Positions 1 through 6,886 are shown, counted from the stretch's first letter. The stretch: 9,985 nucleotides of DNA from Acidobacteriota bacterium (GCA_021781255.1 JAJXXG010001260.1:1-9985), one strand, 5' to 3'. A program made the numbers and translations. The notes: generated by a model from the sequence alone, not told the origin.

Positions 1-709
1 TCAGGCCCGCCATCGGGTTGGCAACCTTGCTGTTGAGCACTGAGGAGCCCAGCGAGAAGTACTGCGCCGGCAGTGCGTTGATGCCTTTGGAGACCTGCAT
101 CCGGCGGCTGGCGTTGGCTACATACGAGACATCGAGAACGGTGTTCTCTGGCAACTGATACTGGATGCCGAATGCTCCGAAGTAGAGCCGCGGCGGAACG
201 TGGCCGCGATCCTCCGGCGAAAGTCCCTGACCGAGCTGTGTAAGCAGGCCAAGAGAACTGCCTGAGGGCTTCACAATACCGCTGGGGTAGGGGCTGGAGA
301 GCGACGCCGCGGGAGTAATGCCACCGTCTGTCGACGAAACGTAGCCCGTGCCGGCGCTGTAGCCCGACGTGCCCGGAGGATCGAAGGTGGGCAGATAGAT
401 GATGCCGATGCCGCCGCGTACCACCATGTTCTGGTTGACCTGGTAGGAGGCGCCGAAACGCGGCTGCCAGTCGCCAAGGTCCTTGCCATAGGGCAGGCGA
501 TTCTTGGCGGAGGTGAACATCAGGCCGCCGTTGAGAGCGAGGCCGTTGACGGATTGCTGCAGCGGGTTAACGCAGGTAAAGCAGAAGCCCGCGTTCATAC
601 GGTTATAGCGCTCGGTCATGGGCGCTTCGTAATCCCAGCGCAGACCCAGGTTGAGCGTCAGCCGCGGCTTGATGCGCCAGTCATCCTGCACAAAGACACC
701 CCGGAGCAT
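1..709 (-). pseudogene. Oar-like TonB-dependent receptor, beta-barrel fragment (continues off the left edge)
   Basis: Read on the minus strand, this frame is open without a stop from about 709 to the window edge. It gives barrel sequence typical of acidobacterial Oar-like TonB-dependent receptors: VFVQDDWRIKPRLTLNLGLR, then RWDYEAPMTERYNR, then GDWQPRFGASYQVN, VVRGGIGIIYLP and later GIQYQLPENTVLDVSYVAN. The 'QDDWRI..RLTLNLGLRW' block begins the C-terminal half of the barrel in this family. An in-frame ATG lies at 709-707, but no signal peptide, CarboxypepD_reg-like domain or plug is joined to it in frame, so it could not be exported as a receptor. In intact members the plug comes several hundred residues earlier; here it sits immediately upstream in another frame. 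I read this as the 3' part of a deleted receptor gene. The barrel codons themselves are undamaged, which suggests a recent event. Alternative: an assembly join at about 700. Confidence 0.82.
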
Positions 710-951
710 CATCGGGCATGCCGTTCAGTTCCAGCTGGTGAGCATTGCCCAGGCCGCCAATCTGCATCTGTGAAGCGGTTCCGCTGTAGGGCTGGTTGTA
801 CTGGCTTGAGGAACCGGTTACAAAGTTGCCCGAGTAGGTTCCAGCCGTCAACGTGGCCACAACAAACGGGTTGCGCCCGTTGTTTGGCAGGTCGGCTACC
901 TCCTGCGAGTCGAGCACCTGTCCAATATTGGAAGAGCCGGTGTCCAGCATG
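681..951 (-). pseudogene. Oar-like TonB-dependent receptor, plug-domain fragment
   Basis: Minus-strand frame with recognisable plug sequence: LDTGSSNIGQVLDSQEV, then DLPNNGRNPFVVATLTAG, then GGLGNAHQLELNGMPDD. The pattern '(L)LDT.SS.IGQV.....V..LPLNGRNP' is characteristic of Oar-type receptors after their N-terminal carboxypeptidase-regulatory-like domain. Homology starts abruptly near 951. The open frame runs back to 1139, but that upstream part (arginine- and cysteine-rich) does not resemble the expected Ig-like domain or a signal peptide. After GMPDDAPG the frame runs into sequence that belongs to the barrel in another frame and stops at 683-681. The piece is therefore cut at both ends: N-terminus lost, and an internal segment between plug and mid-barrel lost. 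Confidence is high for the family, and good that it is non-functional. Confidence 0.8.
695..712 (-). other. Deletion junction with frameshift inside the receptor remnant
   Basis: The plug frame reads GMPDDAPG down to about 699. The barrel frame, shifted by one base, reads RGVFVQDDWR starting near 703. The two recognisable parts therefore meet or overlap within about 15 bases, although in the family they are separated by several hundred residues. The sequence directly shows adjacency and the frame change. The size of the missing part is inferred from family architecture. Confidence 0.7.
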
Positions 952-955
952 ACCC

Positions 956-1114
956 GATCCGCAGTCCTTTGGTCTCTCTCAGCTCGCCGGCAGTATTCTC
1001 CCCGGCATGCCCAACAACCCTGCCCTCGGCGCAGGCGTGGACTACATTGCCTAAGACCAATATGAGCTGCTGGCTCGCGAGGTTCGGGCGCGTCACCGGG
1101 CTGCGTTGCAATGA
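956..1114 (+). pseudogene. Short protein-like fragment with an in-frame stop, unidentified
   Basis: In the plus-strand frame starting at 956 the translation begins DPQSFGLSQLAGSILPGMP and continues NNPALGAGVDYIA to a TAA at 1052-1054. In the same frame it resumes with DQYELLAREVRARHRAALQ to a TGA at 1112-1114. Both halves have a natural amino-acid mix and mostly G/C third positions, unlike the surrounding frames. There is no start codon with a ribosome binding site, and an in-frame TGA lies just before it at 950-952. The fragment begins exactly where receptor homology on the other strand ends, which suggests a rearrangement joint near 951. I do not recognise the family. It may be the C-terminal tail of a lost gene with a nonsense change, or chance. 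Confidence 0.3.
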
Positions 1115-1638
1115 ACCGCGTCCATCCAATCGAACACACGCCTCAAGGACCTGCCTGCAATGCGACGGAGCGTTGCTGAGGTTTGTGAATCGAGGAAGGC
1201 TTTGGTTTTGGCGGGGATGCTTGCACCGCATAGGGTCCGAACGGCGGGTTGCCATCGAATTGTTCGTGCGCGAGCCTGTAATGAGAGTATCCACCAACCG
1301 CCTGTGTTCAGTAATTTCGAGGATGCGTCCAGTGGGCGGCTTGGCATTTCAGTGAAGTGCCAAGCGGGATTAGCAGGCTGTGCTGCGTTTATCGCGTGCA
1401 TTTTGACGCATTCTGCAGGAGTCAATTCCGCTCGTAGCGCGCTTTATGTATGCCAGGAGCCCAGCCAGCCATGTCCGCGCTCAACGGCAACGCGGTCGGC
1501 TGTTGAGATGATCGCGCTGTTATCGCAATATTGAAGGAGTGCCCTCTCAGATTTGGATCAGTCCCTCAAGAGGAAGCTTGGAAATCTGCAACGGGAACAG
1601 TTCTACTTGTAATTGCAGGGAATGGACTGGAAAGAGTA
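1115..1638. other. Region without a recognisable intact gene, upstream of the glycosyltransferase
   Basis: Several open frames of 110-130 codons cross this stretch on both strands. Their translations are rich in Arg, Cys, Ser and Trp with no domain, signal peptide or repeated motif I can recognise, so I regard them as non-coding shadows or decayed sequence. The glycosyltransferase frame is open back to a TTG at 1531, but that extra 36-residue stretch does not look like part of the enzyme. The promoter of the plus-strand cassette should lie here. A TTGACG at 1403-1408 resembles a -35 box but has no good -10 at the right distance. No rho-independent terminator was seen. Confidence 0.4.
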
Positions 1639-2895
1639 ATGGCGCGATTTGGAATATTCTGTTTTCCGGCTACCGGTCACCTCAATCCGATGACCGCGCT
1701 GGCCCGCTGTCTGCAACTGAGAGGGCATGCGGTAGTGATCTTCGGGATTGCGGACACAGAGGAACGCGTGCGCGCCGCGGGTATTGAGTTTCATGCGATC
1801 GGCCTGGAGGACTATCCGCCCGGCACTCTCAGAAATCTGGATGAGCACCTGGCCCGGTTAAATGGGTACGCAGCCTTTCGATTCACGTTGGAGCGAGTGA
1901 GAAACTCAGCCCGGATGGTGCTGCGCGATGGTCCAAAGGCGGCGCGGGCAGCCAATGTTGACGTGCTGCTGGTGGATCAGGCGGACTTTGCCGGAAGCGT
2001 CGCGGACTACCTGCAACTGCCGTGGATCTCCATCGCCGTGGTTCCTCCCCTGCTGCAGGACGACCGGTTTCCACCCTTCTGGTTTGGTTGGGCTGGGGGG
2101 CAGGATGCTTTGAGCCGGTTGCGAAACCGTCTTGCAATAGGCTTGCTACTGCGGATAGCGGCTCCAATCTTCAGAGACGTGAATCGGCAGCGCGTGGCAT
2201 GGGGGCTGAATCCATTCAGGCGCTCCGAGGATGCGCTGTCACCGCTGGCTCAGATTGCCCAATTGCCGGAAGCGCTCGAATTCGAAATTGTGGGAGAGAA
2301 GCCGGCCGGGGTTCACTATGCCGGACCGTTCGAAAATTCCGGGCAGCGTCCGGCGATCGAGTTCCCGTGGGAGCGTATCGATGGCCGCCCACTCATTTAC
2401 GCATCGCTGGGCACTCTTCAGAACGGCTCGGAAGCAATCTTCAGAACGATTGCGGAGGCTTGTGCTGCACTCGAGGTGCAACTGGTGATTTCGCTGGGAG
2501 GCGGACTTGACCCGGCAAGGCTGGGAAAGCTGCCCGGCGATCCGCTGGTGGTGCGATTTGCTCCGCAATTGGAAATCCTGAAGCGGGCCGCGCTTGTGAT
2601 CACGCATGCTGGCATCAACACCGTGCTTGAGTCTCTTCGCGAGGGAGTACCGCAGGTGGCTGTGCCACTCGCCAACGACCAACCCGGTGTGGCGGCGCGA
2701 GTTAAAGCCCGTGGCGCGTGCGTGGTGGTCTCACGGCACAGGCTGAACGCGGCCAGGCTTCGAAAGGCCGTCGCGCTGGTTCTTCAAGACGCTCGGTACC
2801 GTGAAGCAGCAAAGGCTTTGCAAAAAACTATCTTAGCGATGGACGGACCTGGCCGTGCGGCAGATATCATCGAACAAGTTCTGAAACTCCGCTAG
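1639..2895 (+). CDS. GT1 family glycosyltransferase, CrtX/MGT-like (UDP-sugar dependent)
   Basis: A 418-residue protein, the normal length for bacterial UGT-type glycosyltransferases. It should transfer a sugar from a nucleotide donor to a lipophilic or hydroxylated acceptor in the cytosol. The N-terminal Rossmann half opens with MARFGIFCFPATGHLNP, where His14 is the expected catalytic base; the likely partner acid is Asp113 (LLVDQADF). The C-terminal donor half has PLIYASLGTLQNG (251-263), then the donor-binding block FAPQLEILKRA (307-317), ITHAGINTVLESL (321-333) and GVPQVAVPLANDQPGVAAR (336-354). The phrases 'YASLGTLQNG' and 'THAG.NT.LE.L..GVP' closely resemble zeaxanthin glucosyltransferase CrtX and macrolide glycosyltransferases, but no carotenoid genes are present, so the acceptor is unknown. 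ATG 1639 is chosen because the Rossmann strand starts right after it and GGAAAGAG lies just before at 1629-1636; the open frame extends to TTG 1531. It is the first gene of the plus-strand cassette. Family is secure, substrate is not. Confidence 0.88.
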   Translation: MARFGIFCFPATGHLNPMTALARCLQLRGHAVVIFGIADTEERVRAAGIEFHAIGLEDYPPGTLRNLDEHLARLNGYAAFRFTLERVRNSARMVLRDGPKAARAANVDVLLVDQADFAGSVADYLQLPWISIAVVPPLLQDDRFPPFWFGWAGGQDALSRLRNRLAIGLLLRIAAPIFRDVNRQRVAWGLNPFRRSEDALSPLAQIAQLPEALEFEIVGEKPAGVHYAGPFENSGQRPAIEFPWERIDGRPLIYASLGTLQNGSEAIFRTIAEACAALEVQLVISLGGGLDPARLGKLPGDPLVVRFAPQLEILKRAALVITHAGINTVLESLREGVPQVAVPLANDQPGVAARVKARGACVVVSRHRLNAARLRKAVALVLQDARYREAAKALQKTILAMDGPGRAADIIEQVLKLR

Positions 2896-2909
2896 ACGGA
2901 GTCTGCTCT

Positions 2910-2916
2910 GGAGGAG
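2910..2916 (+). promoter_or_regulatory. Strong Shine-Dalgarno sequence in front of a small ORF
   Basis: GGAGGAG lies 14 bases after the glycosyltransferase stop. It is the best ribosome binding site seen in the window, but it does not serve the SDR start at 3093, which is 176 bases away. With GGAGG (2910-2914) as the core, the TTG at 2920 is at a 5-base spacing. That TTG opens a frame that ends at the SDR start codon. Confidence 0.5.
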
Positions 2917-2919
2917 TTG

Positions 2920-3096
2920 TTGAAACCGCGCCGTAATGTACCCCAACCCGCAATGGACAGAAGACGGGCCATTGCTCTGCTGGCGATTTCGGGAACTACT
3001 CTTGCAGGGCACGGATGGCAGAAGTCCCCCAGCGGTTGCTGCAAGCTGCAGAATGGTCTTCGAGCCGTTCGCGAATCGAGGCCAGCCTGTCAATGA
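2920..3096 (+). CDS. Possible small ORF with twin-arginine-like N-terminus, unidentified
   Basis: From TTG 2920 the frame gives 58 residues; an internal ATG at 2953 would give 47. The ATG form starts MDRRRAIALLAISGTTLAG, which looks like a twin-arginine or Sec signal peptide: charged start, hydrophobic core, then a small-residue 'TLAG' end. The remainder (HGWQKSPSGCCKLQNG and RAVRESRPACQ) is short, basic and holds three cysteines. Its TGA (3094-3096) overlaps the SDR ATG at 3093 as ATGA, so it could couple translation from the glycosyltransferase to the SDR. A strong GGAGGAG precedes TTG 2920; ATG 2953 has no such site. It may be a genuine small secreted peptide, a leader or coupling ORF, or the remnant N-terminus of a longer exported protein. 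I do not recognise a family. Confidence 0.35.
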   Translation: MKPRRNVPQPAMDRRRAIALLAISGTTLAGHGWQKSPSGCCKLQNGLRAVRESRPACQ

Positions 3097-4199
3097 ATCA
3101 AGAAGAACTCATCCTAGTAACTGGCGCTACCGGATTCCTGGGTACGCGACTCGTACACGAACTGCTTGAACGTCTGCCGCACGCCAGGCTGGCGCTCTTG
3201 ATCCGCGAAAGACCCGGCCAATCGGTTCAGCAACGCGTCGATGCTATCGTCCCTTCGGCGGAACGCTCACGCGTCCAGGTTTTTTCAGGAGATGTTGGCA
3301 ACCCGGCCTGCGGGCTGGATAGCGCAACGTATCAGTATCTTTCTCAAGAGACGACCCGCATCATTCACTGTGCCGCTACTGTGCGCTTTGACCATTCTCT
3401 GGACGAGGCACGCAACATTAACGTGGAGGGTACCCGCCGCGTATTGGATTTTGCCGCCGAAGCACGTCAACTTCGAAGCCTCGCTTACGTTGGCACTGCC
3501 TATGTGGCCGGTGAACGCTCGGACCTGGTGCGCGAAAGCGAGCTGGCCATTGGTCAGCGCTACAGAAACTCATACGAACAGACCAAAGCTGAGGCTGAGG
3601 CGCTCGTCCGTTCCCGCATGGATACTCTGCCGATCGTGATTCTGCGTCCCAGCATCATCGTGGGCGATTCCCGCACTGGAGTGACCTCCAGCTTCAAGAT
3701 GATGTATTGGCCATTGAAGATCTATGCGCGCCGCCTGTGGCGCACCGTCCCCGGTTATCCTGATGCCGTTTTGGATATAGTCCCGGTCGATTTTGTGGCC
3801 TCCGCCGTTGCGCGGCTCGCCTTTGATGAAGCCGCCCTGGGCAACACGGTTCACCTTTGCGCGGGCCCCGCCGGCAGCGCTACTATCCAGCAGATCGCGC
3901 GTCGCGCAATGGAATTTTTCAACGCACCTGAGCCGCGCTATGTAAACCCGACGCTCTTCTTCGCAGCTCTGCGGCCGCTGCTGTTTCTTTCCTTGTGGGG
4001 ACGAAAGCGCCGCGTGCTGCGCGATGGCCGCGTCTACCGGGACTACTTCACAATGCGCATGCAGTTTGACACCAGCAACGCGGAGCGCCTGCTGGGACCA
4101 TCCGGGATATGTGCGCCGCCGGTGCTGGAGTATCTCGACCGATTGTTTCATTATTGTGTTGTCAGCGACTGGGGCAGGAAACCGGAATCCGTGCAATGA
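3093..4199 (+). CDS. Extended SDR, fatty-acyl/thioester reductase-like (NAD_binding_4 family)
   Basis: A 368-residue NAD(P)-dependent short-chain dehydrogenase of the extended type. The cofactor motif TGATGFLG is at 10-17 and the catalytic YEQTK (Tyr161, Lys165) follows a GTAYVAG strand (135-141). The segment ILRPSIIVGDSRTG (183-196) and the 'DIVPVDFVASA' block (228-238) are typical of the male-sterility/NAD_binding_4 group, which includes fatty acyl-CoA reductases and the R domains of carboxylic acid reductases and NRPSs. Such enzymes reduce acyl thioesters to aldehydes or alcohols. The C-terminal third (about 285-368), with a hydrophobic stretch near 288-302 and basic GRKRR, may help membrane association. 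ATG 3093 is chosen because the Rossmann motif follows at once and GAGG lies at 3078-3081; an upstream in-frame ATG at 3015 adds residues that do not fit. Its TGA overlaps the ligase ATG (ATGA, 4196-4199), implying coupled expression. Alternatively it acts on a sugar or isoprenoid substrate. Confidence 0.82.
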   Translation: MNQEELILVTGATGFLGTRLVHELLERLPHARLALLIRERPGQSVQQRVDAIVPSAERSRVQVFSGDVGNPACGLDSATYQYLSQETTRIIHCAATVRFDHSLDEARNINVEGTRRVLDFAAEARQLRSLAYVGTAYVAGERSDLVRESELAIGQRYRNSYEQTKAEAEALVRSRMDTLPIVILRPSIIVGDSRTGVTSSFKMMYWPLKIYARRLWRTVPGYPDAVLDIVPVDFVASAVARLAFDEAALGNTVHLCAGPAGSATIQQIARRAMEFFNAPEPRYVNPTLFFAALRPLLFLSLWGRKRRVLRDGRVYRDYFTMRMQFDTSNAERLLGPSGICAPPVLEYLDRLFHYCVVSDWGRKPESVQ

Positions 4200-5911
4200 A
4201 TATCTTTCGTCGTATTCAACTCTCGCGTGATCGCAATGTCACCGTAGCCAATCTTGTAGACGAACTGGTGCGAACGAAAGGGAATTGCGAGGTCGCCGTC
4301 GACGATGCTGGTCCCTTCTATCTGGCTGACTTGCACGCGGACATACGCTCGATGGATGCTTTTCTCCGCCGCGAGGTCGGCTTGCGTGCAGGCCAGCCTG
4401 TCGCCATTTATCGCACGAATACCCGGCAATGCTTCCATTGGTTTCTGGCAATCATCCGCGCCGGTGGTATCGCAGTCCCTCTGAATCCGCTTCTTTCGCT
4501 CGCCGAGGTTCGCAGGATCCTGGCCGACAGTGGCACCGAGATCCTGGTGACGGACAAGGCAGTCTTTACGCGCACCATTGGCAGCCGGCAGGCACTGAAT
4601 GTACGAACCTGGATTCAGGCCGACGATGAGTTCGACACACTGGATGGATTTTTGCGCGTTAGCGGCTCCGGGGAGTCGTTTCCACCAGTTGTCATCAAGC
4701 CCACCTCAACGGTTGCCGTATTCCACACGTCAGGCACCAGCGGCTTTCCCAAAGGTGCGGCTCTTTCGAGTAACGCCTTGCTCGGGGCGCGTGCGTCCAC
4801 CGTATTGGCCGGGCTCTTCTTGGGGTCAAAAGACCTTGCCCTCATCGCGCTCCCGTGGTCGCACATCATGGCCGTAAGCATTGCCCTCTACGGCTTGATG
4901 GCAGGCATTCGCGGCTGTTTTCTCGACCATTTTGACGTGGCCCAGGCAATGGATGTTGCCGAGCGCTTTGGCGTTACTGCTTTCGTAGGCGTACCTGCGA
5001 TGTTTGCCAAACTGGTCAATAGCAATCCCGCACCGGAGCGGCTGGCGAACATTCGGCTGTGGTTGTCAGCCAGTGACCATCTGCCCTCCGAAGTTCGAAA
5101 ACGGCTGCGGGAGTTCGGCGCGCTGGCCAGACTGCCGGGAGGCCGGCGTATCCCCCCGGTACTTATCAATGGCTACGGCATGGTGGAGCTCGGCGGTCTC
5201 GCCATGATGGGTATCGAGCTTTCAGGGATGCCCGGCAGTGGCAACTTGTGCTTTCCTGTTCCGCCGTTTCGCATTCGCGTGGTTGACGAGAATAACCGGC
5301 CCGTGCCAACCGGTGCCACAGGCGAGTGCCAGATTCGCCGCAGAGGTCTTGCCCCGCACTATTGGAAGGACGCAAGCATTGGACAGGACCTGCTGACCAG
5401 CGACGGCTGGCTGCGCACGGGCGACCTGGCCACACGAAACCGCCTTGGCTTGATCCGTTTGGTGGGACGCATGAAAGACGTGATTAAGTCAGGTGGCTAC
5501 TCGGTTTACGTTCGTGAGCTGGAGGAAGCTGTATTGGCTCATCCGGCTGTGTCCCGCGCCGTTGCCTTCGGTCTGCCTCACGCCGAAAAAGGTGAGATTC
5601 CCGCGGCTGCGGTCGAGCTGCATCCGGGTACGAATGCAGACGAAAGCGACCTGCTGGCGTGGTGCAGACAGAATCTCGCTGCGTACAAGGCGCCGCGCCG
5701 CATCTGGATTCTCGAGGCAGGCAGTTTGCCGCAGAACCTCAACGGGAAGATCCTCCGCCGGGCTGTGCGCGAGCGGTTTTCAGGGAAGATGGACGAAGGC
5801 TTCTCCAGCGCTGGCGTGGATGCGCATGCCAGCGCCGACGCTCAATCTGCCCCGACCGCAATCTCTGAAGTGCCGAATGTGGCAGCCGTTACCATCTCGC
5901 GGATGGATTGA
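4196..5911 (+). CDS. AMP-forming acyl ligase (ANL superfamily, acyl-CoA synthetase-like)
   Basis: A 571-residue adenylate-forming enzyme that should activate a carboxylic acid to acyl-AMP and pass it to CoA or a carrier protein. Core motifs in order: P-loop A3 TSGTSGFPKG (178-187), A5 NGYGMVELGG (325-334), A7 GWLRTGDLA (404-412), A8 GRMKDVIKSGGYSV (424-437), and A10 PQNLNGKILRR (512-522) with the catalytic Lys518. A5 has Val where Thr is usual (YGMVE rather than YGMTE), which may affect acyl-AMP contacts. ATG 4196 overlaps the SDR stop; the N-terminal in-frame extension to 4109 lies inside the SDR gene and is not needed. After A10 the protein carries an unusual tail of about 40 residues (531-571) rich in Ala and Ser. 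Its DNA runs 70 bp into the convergent hydrolase gene. No carrier-protein domain is present. Coupled to a reductase-type SDR, it probably supplies that enzyme's substrate; the acid activated is unknown. Confidence 0.87.
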   Translation: MNIFRRIQLSRDRNVTVANLVDELVRTKGNCEVAVDDAGPFYLADLHADIRSMDAFLRREVGLRAGQPVAIYRTNTRQCFHWFLAIIRAGGIAVPLNPLLSLAEVRRILADSGTEILVTDKAVFTRTIGSRQALNVRTWIQADDEFDTLDGFLRVSGSGESFPPVVIKPTSTVAVFHTSGTSGFPKGAALSSNALLGARASTVLAGLFLGSKDLALIALPWSHIMAVSIALYGLMAGIRGCFLDHFDVAQAMDVAERFGVTAFVGVPAMFAKLVNSNPAPERLANIRLWLSASDHLPSEVRKRLREFGALARLPGGRRIPPVLINGYGMVELGGLAMMGIELSGMPGSGNLCFPVPPFRIRVVDENNRPVPTGATGECQIRRRGLAPHYWKDASIGQDLLTSDGWLRTGDLATRNRLGLIRLVGRMKDVIKSGGYSVYVRELEEAVLAHPAVSRAVAFGLPHAEKGEIPAAAVELHPGTNADESDLLAWCRQNLAAYKAPRRIWILEAGSLPQNLNGKILRRAVRERFSGKMDEGFSSAGVDAHASADAQSAPTAISEVPNVAAVTISRMD

Positions 5912-6879
5912 ATCACGAGCTCTGGCTCGTCCAGATGAATCCAATGCGCGCTGGAGCGTGCGATCACCTGCTTCACCGTATCGCCAATCTTCATCAGGCA
6001 ATCATCCGAGAGCGGCGAAGATTTTCCGGGCGTGAGCAACAGTACGGGGATTCCCCGGATCGGCGCCGCATCCTGCATCTCCTGCACGGTATCCGGCACA
6101 GCCGCAACATGGCTTCGCATTCCGGCGTAGTAACCGGGCCGTGACCAGTGGGCAGCCACGATGGGCCACACTTCCTGCGGCATCTTGCTGACCTCGTTTC
6201 TCACGCGCCTGAGCACATGCCTGCCGCCGTCGCCTGCCGCACCAGCCAGCCGTTCCGCGATAAGCCCCGAGCGGCACAAAAGGGAAGTCACCGCGAGCCG
6301 GGCTAATCCGAAGCGGGCAATGGGAATCGCATACCCCGATAGTTTCTTGCCGCGGTCAATCTCGGCCTGCTTGGTGGGATTCAGCGGGGGCCATTCTTCG
6401 CAGCGCATCGGATCGACCAGGATGAGGCTTGAGACTTCCTGCGGATACAGGAGCGCAAACTTGCGCATCACCAACCCGCCAAAGGAGTGCCCCACCAGTA
6501 CATAGGGCGGCTTGATGCCGGCTTCGCTGAGCATTTTGTGCAGTTCTTCGGCGATATTGCTCGGCGTACGCGCTGTATGGCAGGGGCTGCTCCAGCCCAG
6601 GCCGCTTCGATCATAAGACGCAGTGCTGGCGAATCGCGAAACCTTCTGCTGGATGTGAAGCCAGTTGAGATTGGTGGCTGCAATCCCCGATTCAAAAAGG
6701 ACGGTAGCTTCGCCTGATCCCATTTCGAGCAGGTATAGCCGCTGCCGGTTGCCGATCGTGACGAATCTGCCCGCACTCGCGAAGCGCTTTTGATCATAGT
6801 GTGAGCCAAGCCATTGATATACAAATCCTGCGGTGACAAGGATCCCTACCAATCCGGCAATCAAGAACAGGTAATTCAT
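5842..6879 (-). CDS. Membrane-anchored alpha/beta hydrolase
   Basis: A 345-residue alpha/beta-hydrolase fold protein, likely an esterase, lipase or acyltransferase-like enzyme. Residues 3-22 form a hydrophobic helix, so it is probably held at the inner membrane. The helix is followed by GSHYDQKR, leaving its orientation uncertain. The nucleophile elbow is GHSFGG, with Ser132. A strand ending LVDP (153-157) and the C-terminal SAHWIHLDEPE (310-320) are typical; His312 is the likely catalytic base, and the acid could be Asp156 or one of Asp292/293. FESGIAATNLNW (62-73) provides an oxyanion-region loop. ATG 6879 is preceded by AGGAG (complement of 6884-6888), which overlaps the stop of the LolA-like gene. 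Only 7 bases separate the two, so it is the last gene of the minus-strand operon. Its 3' end overlaps the acyl ligase for 70 bp, tail to tail. The substrate is unknown; a lipid or acyl ester linked to the exporter is a reasonable guess. Confidence 0.85.
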   Translation of the reverse strand: MNYLFLIAGLVGILVTAGFVYQWLGSHYDQKRFASAGRFVTIGNRQRLYLLEMGSGEATVLFESGIAATNLNWLHIQQKVSRFASTASYDRSGLGWSSPCHTARTPSNIAEELHKMLSEAGIKPPYVLVGHSFGGLVMRKFALLYPQEVSSLILVDPMRCEEWPPLNPTKQAEIDRGKKLSGYAIPIARFGLARLAVTSLLCRSGLIAERLAGAAGDGGRHVLRRVRNEVSKMPQEVWPIVAAHWSRPGYYAGMRSHVAAVPDTVQEMQDAAPIRGIPVLLLTPGKSSPLSDDCLMKIGDTVKQVIARSSAHWIHLDEPELVIQSIREMVTAATFGTSEIAVGAD

Positions 6880-6886
6880 ACGTCTC

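Noticed and set aside
271..489. Open frame on the minus strand, 72 codons, rich in Arg/Ala/Thr
   Set aside because: It is a shadow of the receptor barrel frame on the same strand, whose translation matches the family throughout.
1403..1431. TTGACG as a -35 box for the plus cassette
   Set aside because: The expected -10 position 16-18 bases downstream has no TATAAT-like sequence.
1531..1638. Longer glycosyltransferase start at TTG 1531
   Set aside because: The extra 36 residues do not resemble the family. The conserved first beta strand and catalytic His follow ATG 1639 directly, with GGAAAGAG ahead.
1639..2895. Calling the glycosyltransferase a zeaxanthin glucosyltransferase (crtX)
   Set aside because: Motifs are CrtX-like, but the window contains no carotenoid genes, and related macrolide and sterol glycosyltransferases share the same motifs.
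3093..5911. Reading the SDR and ligase as OleD/OleC of long-chain olefin synthesis
   Set aside because: No OleA thiolase or OleB hydrolase is encoded with them on the plus strand, and the SDR motifs fit the NAD_binding_4 reductases better.
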